Shown: positions 43,101 through 52,089, numbered from the stretch's first letter. The stretch: DNA of 64,000 nt from Rothia santali (GCF_024199905.1 NZ_JANAFB010000017.1:1-64000), one strand, 5' to 3'. A program made the numbers and translations. Notes: generated by a model from the sequence alone, not told the origin.

Positions 43101-44121
43101 GCTCGGCCGCGCCGGGTGGGACATGGCCGAGGCCATGGCCAAGCAGGGTGCCTCCCAGGCGGAGGTGCAGAACGCGCTGCGCACCACCTACGACGACCTG
43201 GTCGACACCGGCGTCCGGTTCGGGCTGACCAGCGAACAGGCGGATAGCCTCGCGCGGGCTGTGCTCGGCATCGAGCCGGAGGTCTCCATCGACTCGTGGA
43301 TGAGCGACGCGGCCAAGCAGATGGCCGAGGGCACCCAGTCCTCGCTCAGCGACATCGAGCGCCAGATCGCCGTGCGGACCTGGATGGGCGAGGACATCGT
43401 CCTCCAGGCCGTGCGGTCCCGCGCCGCGGTGCTCGACATCCCGGAGAGCGACGCCGTCGACTCCTGGATGAGCTCGGTGGCCGAGAACAAGGCCAACGAC
43501 ACCACCGCCGCCATCCTCCGCATCCCCAAGGACACCCGCATCTCCTCGTGGATGAGCGAGAACGCCCTGAACACCGCCCGGGAGACCGCGCGGGCGATCG
43601 AGCGGATCCCCACGTTCAGGGAGGTCCAGATCAAGGTCATCGAGTCGCACCAGAAGTTCTCGCTCGGCGGCGTGGAGAAGTCGCAGGCGGGGTACTCCGC
43701 CGGCGGATCGGTGATCGAGGGGCTGCGGGGCATGGCCGCGGGCGGGCTCGTGCCGGGCACACCGCCGGCCGACCCCACCGCGGACAACGTCTTCGCGCGC
43801 GTGGCCGACACCGGGGAGCTGATCAAGGTGCGCTCGCAGGAGTTCATCGCCAACGAGCCGGCCGCCCGGAAGAACCGGGCCTGGCTCGAGTGGATGAACG
43901 CCGGCGGGGTGATGCCGGGGTCCCCGCGCGGATTCGCAGCCGGCACCCCGGCCAGCACGACGGCGCCGCGCGGGTTCCCGGCCCGGGCCGGTGGCGCGGA
44001 CGAGATCGCGGCCGCGGTGCACGCGGCGATGCGCTCCTGGCAGCCGGTGGTCAACCTGGGCGGCCGGGAGACCTACGGGTTCATGAAGCAGGTCGAACGG
44101 CGGTACGGGCCGCGCGCGTGA
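40120..44121 (+). CDS. Tape measure protein (TP901 family)
   Basis: About 1,333 residues; sets tail length and is threaded through the tube. GTG 40120 has GAGGTGAT upstream. Residues about 57-236 are five tandem 36-residue repeats (W-x-QAG...SADGVGQAY...AGD). The TP901 core follows (IDMGESTNLSAEDAATSIAR). A hydrophobic stretch (GTVVAIAGLAGAAALAVGGG) lies near residue 655. Near 1060-1170 four 28-residue repeats each carry a Trp-Met pair (SWMS or TWMG). The C-terminal part is Gly-rich. Confidence 0.92.
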   Translation: MADRSVTIRLKAEISAFKAAMAEAASASKSAAAQIDQAFAKVGAQGAEGAQRAGDAYRRAGTDAASSAQGIGEAYGAAGVRAGEAAEGVKSPWADAGDTAEKSADGVGQAYDVAGAEAKAAADGIKPGWEQAGDAAAQSADGVGQAYDEAGDAAAAAAQDVRPPWEQAGDSAEHSADGVGEAYDQAGDQAAAAAHDVAEPWNQAGTTAESSADGVGQAYAEAGADAANAADGVATPWEQAGQAGEQAGHKTGQSFDEAGTKAEGAGERAGSVWASMGSSVTGSINGVIAKQREHSAEWDTIANRSAIAGGAVVGAVGLVVKSAMSWESAWAGVTKTVDGTPQQLKAVEDGLRGMARELPASHQDLAAVAEAAGQLGVQTPHVLAFTRTMIDMGESTNLSAEDAATSIARFTNIMGTVGEVGESAYSRVGSALVRLGNNFATTEREIVEMSLRLAGAGAQMNMTEGDVLGIAAAMSSVGIEAEAGGTAMSMSLKKIDNAVRTSSTELETFARISGTSAEEFTNTWRENPAQALDSFVQGLGRVKDEGGSVSQVLTELGIRGIREQDAFLRLAGASDILTSSLHQSNDGFRENIDRVEEAGKRYETTESRARIAWNSIQDAAVTAGAAILPAVAGMADALAGLAGWFSSLPQPVMGTVVAIAGLAGAAALAVGGGMKLIAWLAQTKAALDTLGVATTGLGGKLSKVGKYAAGAAAGFAVLQGLGAVFSRDDVLSVDQMTNAMSGAEFNVSRLDDAFRNADFVNGRGRWSLEGTVSGIDGIGSAIARINDSGGVDHLTRVMGGLTASTPAVGKLAKSLGNVDESLAGMFRDGNTERAAQAFRSIAEEAEKSGVPLEVTAKLFPQLRDAVIQYANSLNVTLTPQEQLQAMMGDLPPKLLDAAESAQAAGGGLEGAAGAMGLLGGEAADTQKTLDDVMQSLRQLGEINMTAAEATGAYHESLRELHGALAENAFAFDEATGMLDTTTESGYAAQKAFNELGRAGWDMAEAMAKQGASQAEVQNALRTTYDDLVDTGVRFGLTSEQADSLARAVLGIEPEVSIDSWMSDAAKQMAEGTQSSLSDIERQIAVRTWMGEDIVLQAVRSRAAVLDIPESDAVDSWMSSVAENKANDTTAAILRIPKDTRISSWMSENALNTARETARAIERIPTFREVQIKVIESHQKFSLGGVEKSQAGYSAGGSVIEGLRGMAAGGLVPGTPPADPTADNVFARVADTGELIKVRSQEFIANEPAARKNRAWLEWMNAGGVMPGSPRGFAAGTPASTTAPRGFPARAGGADEIAAAVHAAMRSWQPVVNLGGRETYGFMKQVERRYGPRA
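40288..40827 (+). repeat. Five tandem 108-bp repeats in the tape measure gene
   Basis: The Trp or Tyr codons marking each unit are at 40288, 40396, 40504, 40612 and 40720, and the next unit begins at 40828: an exact 108-base step. Confidence 0.9.
43297..43632 (+). repeat. Four tandem 84-bp repeats in the tape measure gene
   Basis: Trp codons at 43297, 43381, 43465 and 43549 mark 28-residue units containing SWMS/TWMG and a following helix. Confidence 0.85.
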
Positions 44122-44226
44122 GGCGGGCGGCCCTGTACCGGACCCCACCGTGCCCAGGCCACCGGCCACGGAATGGACGCCACCGGACCCCGCCGGCCCC
44201 ACCACCCCCCGACGAAGGAGGCCCCC

Positions 44227-45057
44227 ATGCACCTCGGCACCACCCTGGACGGCTTCTTCCCGGTCAAGGCCTCCGTCACCCTGGAGACCTCCCGCGAATC
44301 CCGCGTCCGGTTCCACGAGGCCGCCGACGGCGGGCGCACCGCCACCGTCTTCGGCGGCCTCGCCGCGGCCCGCACCTGGGCCGCCGGCTACGGCGCCGTG
44401 CGCCCCGGCGAGCTCGACCTCCTGGAGTCAATGGCCGCCGACGCCGCCTGGTACCGCCGCGGCACCGGCCTGCAGTTCCTGCCCACCGGCGGCCAGCGGG
44501 TCAACATGCTCTCCCGGGAGGAGTCCTCCCTGGCCTACCTCGAGCACTACATGCCGGCCCCGGTGCGGACCGAGCACGGCGTCGTCCTGGGGTACTCGGC
44601 CGGGCCGCGGCGGGCCGCGGTGGTCGGCGAGGGCATCCCGCTGCCGGTCCCCGCGTCCGGGGCCCCGCGGTGCCGGCTCACCGCCTCGGCCTACGCGCGC
44701 GGCCGCACGACCCTGCTGGTCCGCTACCGGGACGCCGCCCGCGGCGTCGTCGCCGAGCACCGCGCCGTGGCGACCGGCGGCGCCTCGACCTTCGACCGGA
44801 TCGCCCTGCACTGCCCCGAGGCCCCACCCGCCCCGGCCGTCCACGCCGACCTGCTCGTCACCGGCGAGTTCACCCGCCCCGCCGTGACCCTCGGCCCGGA
44901 GCTCTACGCCTGGGGCGAGGGGCAGCGGGTGCCCTCGGTCGTCGTCGAGCAGAACGCCTCCGCGCTGCTGTGGGCCGGCTCCCGGTGCCTCGACGCGGCG
45001 ACCTACGCCCGGCCCGCCTACACCATCACCGAGCTCAGGACGGGGGACCCTGCATGA
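44227..45057 (+). CDS. Distal tail protein
   Basis: A 276-residue protein immediately after the tape measure, the slot of the baseplate-hub Dit protein. It begins MHLGTTLDGFFPVKASVTLE and is beta-rich throughout, with a later galectin/carbohydrate-module-like half (TFDRIALHCPEAPPAPAVHA). AAGGAGG before the ATG fixes the start. The stop overlaps the next gene. Confidence 0.72.
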   Translation: MHLGTTLDGFFPVKASVTLETSRESRVRFHEAADGGRTATVFGGLAAARTWAAGYGAVRPGELDLLESMAADAAWYRRGTGLQFLPTGGQRVNMLSREESSLAYLEHYMPAPVRTEHGVVLGYSAGPRRAAVVGEGIPLPVPASGAPRCRLTASAYARGRTTLLVRYRDAARGVVAEHRAVATGGASTFDRIALHCPEAPPAPAVHADLLVTGEFTRPAVTLGPELYAWGEGQRVPSVVVEQNASALLWAGSRCLDAATYARPAYTITELRTGDPA

Positions 45058-47396
45058 CGCGCACCCTCCGGCAGATCCGCACCCTCGTCACCCTGCGCGG
45101 GCAGGACCGCGGCCTGCACCCGGTCAGCTGGTCCGCGGCCCTGACCAACGACCTGCCCGGCCGCTTCACCAGCTCCGACTCCGTGCCCCAGCGCACCGGC
45201 ACGATCCGCTGGGACCACGACCAGGAGGGGACGATTTCCCGCGACGTCTCGCCCCTGGACCCCGACTACCCCCGCCCCGGCGACCCGGTCGTCTGCACCG
45301 CGCAGATCCGGCAGGGGGAGGAGGTCACCGCGCAGCGGGTGTTCACTGGCGTCGTCGACGAGACCAGCGGCGGCATGGGCGAGCCGCTGGTGTCCACGCT
45401 GATCGACCGCTCGGACGACCTGAACGCCTCCGTCTCCTGGTACCCGCTGATCCACCGCATGCCGCGCCGTCAGCGCACTCAGTGGCGCTCCCCGTACCCC
45501 GGCACCCAGTACGTCTACGTCCTAGCCGAAGCCGCCAAGCAGTGCGGCTTCGGCGCCCGGTACCCCGCCTTCGACGGCGACTGGCTGCTCAACGCGCACC
45601 TGAACGGCTCCGTCTGGACCGACTTCCTGCGCTACGAGGGCGGCCTGGTGGCGGCCGGCGTCACCGAGGACCCCTCCGGGCCACCGGTCTTCGCCGCGCT
45701 GCGCGGGCGCCGCGGCCTGCAGCGGGGCGTAGCAGCCTGGGACAACGACCCGCGCTCGGTCCTGCCGCACGGCCTGTTCATCGACGTCGAGCTCCTCGGC
45801 TGCCAGGCCGGCACCTACCTGTACCTCGGCGTGAGGTTCAACGACTCCACGACGGTGCAGCTCGGCGTCGTCGACGGCGGCCTGCACATCTACACCTCCA
45901 CCGGCCGGCACATCCGCGTGGCCGACCTGGCGCCCGGGGACCACCTGCTGGGCCTGTACTACCCGCCCGGGACGGGGCAGCGGCTCTGGGCGCGGATCGA
46001 CGGGCAGTTCCACGAGACGCCCCTGACCCGGCTCGACGCGGACCGGGAGATCATCGGCACCGGCGCGGACACCTACCAGACGCCCACCACCGCCCCGATC
46101 TTCCTGTACAAGACCGGGCCCGGGATCGCGTGCGAGGCCATGATCGGCCGGCCCGGGCAGGACCAGGCCACCCCGCGCGCGTGGCAGGCGATCTGCCGCT
46201 CGCGGACCGGGCACGCGGTGAACTGGCGACTCGACGCCCAGATCCCCGGCACCGGGTACATCCCCGGCATGGAGACCGAGACCGGCAAGGACGCGATCGC
46301 CACGGTCGCGGGGCCCTACTGCATCTCCTCGTGGGTCGACGGCGCCGGGATCCTGCAGTTCTGGTCCGGGAACCTCCTGCGCGCCCAGGCGCCCGCGCTG
46401 CGGCTGACCGAGTCCGACTACGCGCCGCTGCGCTGGTCCACCGCCTACACGCACGCCGCCGGGCAGGTCACGGGGAAGTTCCGGGACCGGCTGATCAGCA
46501 TGAACGGGTCCGGCAACCCGGTGGTCGAGGTGTGGACCGGGTCCTCCTCGGACACCTTCGACGCCGACCGGCGGCTGACCTACATCGTGCGCATCGGCGA
46601 CAGCGAGGACTTCTTCGAGGTCGACACGAAGCCGGTGAACCTCAACGAGAAGTTCGACGCGATCAAGGACGCGATCGGGGAGCGGCTGCGCCTGGGCCGG
46701 CTCGAGAAGTGGTGGTGGGGCTGGCGCAGCGTCTTCGCCGTCGCGCGCACCGACAAGAACGAGACCGGCAGCCGGCCCTACCCGCTGGACGCGGTGCCGG
46801 GCGGGCTGATCCAGTGCGAGGTCGAGCGGATCTCGATCAAGACGTTCAAGGTCACCGTCGGCTGGGCCGGGACGGGCGGCTGGGCGCGCGACTCGCGGCC
46901 GCAGATGCCTCAGCAGATCAACGAGTCCCTGGGCTTCAACATGAACAACCAAGGCATGCCCGTGCTGCGCGCCGGCGGTGGGGTGGAAGTCTTCGACGCC
47001 ACCTCGCTCGCCTTCCCCACCGGCGGGCCGGCCGGGCCGGAGCTGATCCACGACATGGGCGTGTGGGGCTCCGGCGGAGCCGTGCGGCACGTGTGCCGGG
47101 TGCTGGCCGAGTACTTCGCGACCGAGCACCCCGTCTTCGAGGACGTGACCACCAGCTTCGACCCGCGGATCGACGTCGGCCTGGTCCTCACCCTGGAGGC
47201 CACCAAACGGTGGGGGCACGCGTTCACGGTCCTGGTGACCGGCGTCGAGCACGACCCTGTCGCCGGCACGACGACGTTCACCCCGCGGGTGGTCTCCTTC
47301 CGGCGGACCTCCCGGACCTACGGCGAGGTGGAGCGGGACTTCGCCTCGTACCGGGAGCTGGAGGGGGTCGGGACGTATCGGGCGCTGACGGGATGA
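45054..47396 (+). CDS. Large minor tail / baseplate protein
   Basis: About 780 residues, encoded after the distal tail gene with an ATGA overlap. The N-terminal third resembles tail-hub proteins (GQDRGLHPVSWSAALTNDLP, PGRFTSSDSVPQRTGTIRWD). The middle contains a beta-sandwich-like insertion (HGLFIDVELLGCQAGTYLYL, RLWARIDGQFHETP), which may bind glycans. The C-terminal part returns to hub-like sequence (FEDVTTSFDPRIDVGLVLTL). It probably contacts the host surface or forms the tail tip. Confidence 0.72.
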   Translation: MTRTLRQIRTLVTLRGQDRGLHPVSWSAALTNDLPGRFTSSDSVPQRTGTIRWDHDQEGTISRDVSPLDPDYPRPGDPVVCTAQIRQGEEVTAQRVFTGVVDETSGGMGEPLVSTLIDRSDDLNASVSWYPLIHRMPRRQRTQWRSPYPGTQYVYVLAEAAKQCGFGARYPAFDGDWLLNAHLNGSVWTDFLRYEGGLVAAGVTEDPSGPPVFAALRGRRGLQRGVAAWDNDPRSVLPHGLFIDVELLGCQAGTYLYLGVRFNDSTTVQLGVVDGGLHIYTSTGRHIRVADLAPGDHLLGLYYPPGTGQRLWARIDGQFHETPLTRLDADREIIGTGADTYQTPTTAPIFLYKTGPGIACEAMIGRPGQDQATPRAWQAICRSRTGHAVNWRLDAQIPGTGYIPGMETETGKDAIATVAGPYCISSWVDGAGILQFWSGNLLRAQAPALRLTESDYAPLRWSTAYTHAAGQVTGKFRDRLISMNGSGNPVVEVWTGSSSDTFDADRRLTYIVRIGDSEDFFEVDTKPVNLNEKFDAIKDAIGERLRLGRLEKWWWGWRSVFAVARTDKNETGSRPYPLDAVPGGLIQCEVERISIKTFKVTVGWAGTGGWARDSRPQMPQQINESLGFNMNNQGMPVLRAGGGVEVFDATSLAFPTGGPAGPELIHDMGVWGSGGAVRHVCRVLAEYFATEHPVFEDVTTSFDPRIDVGLVLTLEATKRWGHAFTVLVTGVEHDPVAGTTTFTPRVVSFRRTSRTYGEVERDFASYRELEGVGTYRALTG

Positions 47397-47454
47397 GCGG
47401 CGCCGGGGTGGTTGCGGCCGCGACCGCCGCGGGCTCCCGGGCGGACGATGCCAC

Positions 47455-47540
47455 CCGTGGCCCGCGGGGCGGACGAGCGGCACTTGCGGCCTGTGGGGCG
47501 GACGAGCGGCGCCTGTGGCCCGCGGGACGAGCGGCATCCG
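47455..47540 (+). repeat. Short GC-rich tandem repeat between tail genes
   Basis: Units around GGGGCGGACGAGCGGC occur about three times in the 200-base gap between two tail genes. A plus-strand reading from ATG 47393 crosses it but has no family support. Confidence 0.5.
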
Positions 47541-47597
47541 AGGCGCACCCGGACCGGTGCCGCGACCAGATCAGACGAGCAGCAGAGGAGGGCCCGC

Positions 47598-50087
47598 ATG
47601 CCCATGACCAGCACCCCGCGCGGGTGGCCCGTCCCCGACCGGCAGGAGCGCGCCACCGTGCCCGCCCACCTGCAGGGCCTGGGCAACGCCATCGACAACG
47701 AGTTCACCCAGCACATCGGCCGCCTGGACCACACCCTCACCGAGGAGGCCGCCGCGCGCGCCGCGACCGACGACGCCGAGCGCACCGCCCGGCAGACCGC
47801 GGACGCGGACCTGACCGCCCGCCTCACCGAGGAGCAGACCGCCCGCTCCGAGGGCGACGCCGCGCTCTCCCGGGCGATCAACGGCGCCACCCCGCGGTCC
47901 ACCGGCTGGCGCGAGGTCCCCTTCGGGCAGATGGCGCTGGTCCTGGACCCTGCGGCGTCGAACTCGCTGCAGATCCGGCGCGTGGGCGACGTCGTGCAGG
48001 TGCGCGGGGCCGTGCGGCTGCTGGCCACCGGGCGGGCGTCCGTGGTCGTGCTGCAGCTGCCGGCCGGATTCGGGAACCAGGCGGGGCCGGGGGAGACGCC
48101 GGTCAGCTACCACGGCGTCGTCTCCACCGGTCCCCGGGAGGCCCGGCCCGAACGCGGCCAGGTGTGGCTGAGCACCGAGCCGTCCACGCTGGGCACGCGC
48201 CTGTACGCCGGGGACCTCGCGGCGCCGGCGTGGCGCGCGGGCGTGAGCTTCACGATCGACTTCCCGACCAACGAGCCCTGGCCCGCTGCCTCTCCGGGAG
48301 CGGAGGTCACCCCACCGGCCGACGCCGCCACCGGCGGATCCCCGGTCACCCTCGAGGGGGTCCGCGCGGACCTCGCCGCCGAGCGGCGCGCCCGGGCCGG
48401 GGCGGACACGACCCTGGGCGACCGTGCCACCACGCTGGAGCGCCGCGCGGCCTCCCACGAGGGCGAGCTGGTGCGCGTCGAGGTGCGGAACACCGCGCAG
48501 CGCACGCAGGAGGCGGGGAACCTGGTGCTCAACGGGGACGGGCGCGCCCGCCACGGGTGGGCCGAGTTCGGGCACAATACCGGCGGGCCGGGGGTCAACG
48601 GCGGTTTCCCCGGGTCGTTCTGGCTCCAGGGGCGCAGGACCGCGGCCGGGGAGGCGTTCCCGGTGCCGGGGCCGGGGCTCTACGACGTCGAGCTCTGGGC
48701 GCGCGGCGGGCAGGAGAACTCCCGGTTCGACGTCGACCTGGTGTGCCTCGACGTCGCCGGCGCGGAGCTCACCGGGGGAGTGGCCGAGGTGGTGCGGGCC
48801 GGGGTGGCGCCGGTGTCCTCGTGGCGGCGGTTCAGCCGCCGGGTGCGGCTGCCGGACGGGTGCCGGCAGGTCCGGATCCGGGTGACCGCGCAGTCGGGCG
48901 GGACCGTGGTGGCGGGGAACTACCAGTGGTTCACCGGGTGGGGTGTCCGCGCGGTCGCCTCGGGGTTCGCCCCTGGGGACGGGCCGCTGCCGGGCGCGGT
49001 GCGCGCCGGGCTGGCCCGGTGCCAGTCCCAGCGGGTCAACGTGGTGCTGCTCGGGTCCTCGACGATGCAGGGGTTCTTCTCCTCCACCCCGCGGCACTCC
49101 TTCGCCGGGCACCTGGCCACCGCGCTGTACGCCCACCACCCGATGGCCGACGGCTCCCAGCACTACGAGACCTCCAACCTCGCCCAGGCCCCGGCCGACG
49201 GGCTCACCGCACCGGGGCTCATGGTGGTCAACGGCGCGGCCGGCGGCACCCAGGCCCACGACTACCTGCCCGAGGACAAGGTCCAGGCGATCAGGGCCCT
49301 GGCCCCGCCGGTGGTCTTCCACATGGTCGGCTCCAACGACTACCTGGTCCGCAAGTCCATCACCGCCTACACCCGGGACGTGGAGAAGGCCCTGGACCGC
49401 ATCGACGCCGTGGCCGCGACGCACCACGTGCTGATCCACCAGAACCCGCGCCTGGACGTCCCCGAGCCGGCGACGCCGCCGTGGGAGGCCTACGGGGCCG
49501 CGCTGGGGGCGATCGCGGCCGGGCGGGAGAACGCGAGCTTCGTGGACCTGTCCCGGGCGTTCACCGACTACGGGGTGCGGCCCGGGAACCCGATGGGGCT
49601 CTACGCCGCCGACGACATCCACCTCGTCGACGCCGGGTACCAGCTGCTGGCCACCACGATGATCGGCCTGCTGGGGTGGGAGCCGAAGCACCAGGACACC
49701 GGGTGGATCCCGCTGCCGACCAACCCGGGCAACCGGGACATCGAGTGGAAGGACATCCCCACCGGGCGGCCCAGCGGCTACTTCATGGGCTACCGGGTGG
49801 TGGATGGTACCGCGCACTTCACCGGCGGAATCCGGCGGCGGGACCGCGCGGACTTCGACACCCCGCTGTGGAACTTCGCCCACCTGCCCGAGCACGTGCG
49901 CCCGGCCGGGGACGTGCTGTGCACGGGCTACGGCGGGCACTACTCGACGGTGTTTCTGCGCGTGGTCAGCGACGGGTCGATCTCGGCGCTGCGGGTGCTG
50001 GACCGGGAGCAGAAGCTGGCGTACGTGGACGTCTCGGCGTTGTCGTATCCGGTGGAGCGGATGGGGAGGTTCCATGCTGGCCAATGA
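47598..50087 (+). CDS. SGNH/GDSL-hydrolase tail protein (probable receptor-binding protein)
   Basis: About 829 residues. The N-terminal 110 residues are helical and attach to the tail (HLQGLGNAIDNEFTQHIGRL). Around 320-450 lies a jelly-roll carbohydrate-binding-like domain. Around 475-690 an SGNH hydrolase follows: NVVLLGSSTMQG (nucleophile Ser block), MVGSNDY (Gly/Asn block) and DDIHLVDAGY (Asp-x-x-His). Such domains deacetylate or de-esterify surface glycans. GAGGAGG precedes the ATG. Confidence 0.85.
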   Translation: MPMTSTPRGWPVPDRQERATVPAHLQGLGNAIDNEFTQHIGRLDHTLTEEAAARAATDDAERTARQTADADLTARLTEEQTARSEGDAALSRAINGATPRSTGWREVPFGQMALVLDPAASNSLQIRRVGDVVQVRGAVRLLATGRASVVVLQLPAGFGNQAGPGETPVSYHGVVSTGPREARPERGQVWLSTEPSTLGTRLYAGDLAAPAWRAGVSFTIDFPTNEPWPAASPGAEVTPPADAATGGSPVTLEGVRADLAAERRARAGADTTLGDRATTLERRAASHEGELVRVEVRNTAQRTQEAGNLVLNGDGRARHGWAEFGHNTGGPGVNGGFPGSFWLQGRRTAAGEAFPVPGPGLYDVELWARGGQENSRFDVDLVCLDVAGAELTGGVAEVVRAGVAPVSSWRRFSRRVRLPDGCRQVRIRVTAQSGGTVVAGNYQWFTGWGVRAVASGFAPGDGPLPGAVRAGLARCQSQRVNVVLLGSSTMQGFFSSTPRHSFAGHLATALYAHHPMADGSQHYETSNLAQAPADGLTAPGLMVVNGAAGGTQAHDYLPEDKVQAIRALAPPVVFHMVGSNDYLVRKSITAYTRDVEKALDRIDAVAATHHVLIHQNPRLDVPEPATPPWEAYGAALGAIAAGRENASFVDLSRAFTDYGVRPGNPMGLYAADDIHLVDAGYQLLATTMIGLLGWEPKHQDTGWIPLPTNPGNRDIEWKDIPTGRPSGYFMGYRVVDGTAHFTGGIRRRDRADFDTPLWNFAHLPEHVRPAGDVLCTGYGGHYSTVFLRVVSDGSISALRVLDREQKLAYVDVSALSYPVERMGRFHAGQ

Positions 50088-50568
50088 CACGACGTCGGGC
50101 GCGGAGCTGGTGCCGCCGGCCACCGGGCTGCCCGTCCTGGACGTGCTGCTGACCTCGCTGGTGGCGATCGCGGTGACCGGGGTCGGGCTGCTGGTGCTCT
50201 ACGCGAAGGTCCGCCCGCACCTGGAGTCGCTGCGGCGGGATGCGCGGGCGGCGAGTGAGAACTCGCGGGTGGCCCGGGAGGAGGTGAAGAACACGCATCC
50301 GACGAATCTGCGGGTGGATCTGGATGGGATGCGGGCGCAGATCGACTCCCTGGTGGCCTCCTCGGCCCGGCTGGAGAGCCTGCACGATGAGACCGCGAAG
50401 GATGTGCGGGGGATCCGGGCGGAGATGGGGCAGATGCGCGGGGAGGACCGGGAGCACCGCGAGCGCATCGGTGGGCTGGAGGCGCGGTTGGACCGGCATG
50501 TGAAGGCAGCGCGCGAGTACGGGCCGCGGATCCGGGCGCTGGAGGCCCGGTCGGATGAACGGCAGTAG
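50074..50568 (+). CDS. DUF2746 family membrane-anchored phage protein
   Basis: A 164-residue protein with one N-terminal hydrophobic helix (VLLTSLVAIAVTGVGLLVLYA) and a long coiled coil (about 60-160; NSRVAREEVKNTHPTNLRVD is the family signature). GGGGAGG lies before the ATG. It is a common neighbour of lysis genes in actinophages and could be a spanin-like or holin-accessory factor, but its role is unproven. Confidence 0.82.
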   Translation: MLANDTTSGAELVPPATGLPVLDVLLTSLVAIAVTGVGLLVLYAKVRPHLESLRRDARAASENSRVAREEVKNTHPTNLRVDLDGMRAQIDSLVASSARLESLHDETAKDVRGIRAEMGQMRGEDREHRERIGGLEARLDRHVKAAREYGPRIRALEARSDERQ

Positions 50569-50594
50569 AGGCACCCCGCTGGGGGTGCCTTTTC
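50569..50594 (+). terminator. Rho-independent terminator after the tail operon
   Basis: Stem GGCACCCC with GGGGTGCC and a short loop, followed by TTTT. It closes the structural operon ahead of the lysis genes. Confidence 0.88.
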
Positions 50595-50661
50595 CATACC
50601 TACCCCCGGACCGCGGAGCATCTCTTAGGACCGGTGGGGGAGATCAACGAGGGGAGAGGGA

Positions 50662-51543
50662 ATGTCTGAGGCGACCGAGAGGATGATCGAGTGGTTCGCG
50701 GCCCGGGCCGGGCGGGTGCGGTACTCGATGAGCTACCGGACTGGGCCGGGTGCCTATGACTGCTCGTCGGCGGTCTACTTCGCGATGATCCACGCCGGGC
50801 TGCGGCCGCCGGGGAGCTGGATCGGGAACACCGAGAGCCTGTTCCGGGACCTACCGGCCGCGGGGTGGCACCAGTTGCCGGCGGATCCGGGGGGCGGGTT
50901 TATCGATGCCCTGCGCGGGGACGTGTTCATTTGGGGTCGGCAGGGGGCCTCGAGCGGGGCGGCCGGGCATACCGGGATCTTCGTGGATGCGGAGAACATC
51001 ATCCACTGCAATGCCGGTTACGACGGCATCACCATCAACGATCACGACGCGATGTGGGCGGCGAATCTGCGCCCGCCGGTCGTGGTCTACCGGCACGGTG
51101 CCTCCGTGCCGACGAGTCCGGCCGAGCGGCCGGTGAGTACGAGAGAACCGTTGGAGGAGATCATGAGCTGGTATCGGAACCGGCAGGAGTTCGAGGACCG
51201 GATGTACGAGAAGGCGAAGGACGCGGTGATCAACAACGTCCGGTGGGCGACCTGGCCGGGTTTTAACGGACAACTTCAGAACCTGCAGACCGTCCTGAAC
51301 TGGGGGCTGACCACGATCATGAACCGCGTCGACCCGAAGCGCGAGATCCGGCAGTACGGGATGTGGAAGGGCCAAGACCTCGGTGCGAACAAAACCAACG
51401 TCACCACGCACGATCGCGAAGCGGCCTACCGGGCGTCCGAGGACGACAAGCGCCGGCTGGCAGAGGAGCAAAGTGACCGGCGTCTGAGTGCGCTCGAGAA
51501 CGGGCAGCGGGAGATCCTCGCCCTGCTGAAAGAAGGAAAGTAA
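50662..51543 (+). CDS. Endolysin (NlpC/P60-like peptidoglycan amidohydrolase)
   Basis: A 293-residue lysis enzyme. The N-terminal 150 residues hold the catalytic Cys block (GPGAYDCSSAVYFAMIHAGL) and the His block (SSGAAGHTGIFVDAENIIHC), as in the Amidase_5/CHAP-like group. The C-terminal 125 residues are helical and charged and show no SH3, LysM or other known wall-binding module, so binding may be novel or delegated to partner proteins. The holin gene follows 2 bases after its stop. Confidence 0.88.
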   Translation: MSEATERMIEWFAARAGRVRYSMSYRTGPGAYDCSSAVYFAMIHAGLRPPGSWIGNTESLFRDLPAAGWHQLPADPGGGFIDALRGDVFIWGRQGASSGAAGHTGIFVDAENIIHCNAGYDGITINDHDAMWAANLRPPVVVYRHGASVPTSPAERPVSTREPLEEIMSWYRNRQEFEDRMYEKAKDAVINNVRWATWPGFNGQLQNLQTVLNWGLTTIMNRVDPKREIRQYGMWKGQDLGANKTNVTTHDREAAYRASEDDKRRLAEEQSDRRLSALENGQREILALLKEGK

Positions 51544-51545
51544 CC

Positions 51546-52016
51546 ATGGCAGAACAGCAAAAAAGGCGCACCGTGGGTCCGGTCACCTTGGCCTCGGCCG
51601 GCGGCGGGTCCGTCCTCGGCGTCTCGGTTGCCCAGCTAATCAGTGGGTTGGTTGAGCGCGGCGGCGAACCGCTCTCAGATGGGCTGGTGTACGCGATCAC
51701 GATCCTGGCCACCGCGGCGTTCGGCATCCTCGGTGGATGGCTGATGCCCTCTCAGCGCGAGGCCTTGCACGCGCAGGCTGCGAAGTCCGGAAAGATCTTC
51801 CCGGGGGAGGAGTACCTGGCCCTGATCGATGAAGTTGTGAAGGTCATACGCTCGGCCAGGATCCCCGAAGCGCCGGTCGCTACCGATGCGAAGCATATCG
51901 ACCACCACGGCCAACCCGTCGAGACGGACGTTTCCGGCTCGGACTTCGAGTACGGAACTGCTGCCCATGTCGGCGGTGACACGAGAGGCCTCTCTGATCC
52001 TGGCCCTCGGCCGTAA
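51546..52016 (+). CDS. Putative holin
   Basis: A 156-residue protein with two hydrophobic segments (PVTLASAGGGSVLGVSVAQL and LVYAITILATAAFGILGGWL) and a long acidic soluble tail. It directly follows the endolysin, with GAAAGGAAAG overlapping that gene's end as ribosome site. It would time lysis by opening the membrane. Confidence 0.78.
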   Translation: MAEQQKRRTVGPVTLASAGGGSVLGVSVAQLISGLVERGGEPLSDGLVYAITILATAAFGILGGWLMPSQREALHAQAAKSGKIFPGEEYLALIDEVVKVIRSARIPEAPVATDAKHIDHHGQPVETDVSGSDFEYGTAAHVGGDTRGLSDPGPRP

Positions 52017-52089
52017 GTGCAACTTCCGAGTTCGCATCCAATTCTGAGACGTACATGATGCCCCTCCCGGCACAAGTACTGGTGCGAGG

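Noticed and set aside
45482-50152. A 1,556-codon plus-strand frame through the tail genes
   Set aside because: Composition is Arg/Ala/Gly/Pro noise in the wrong frame; both tail proteins are recognisable in other frames with starts and ribosome sites.
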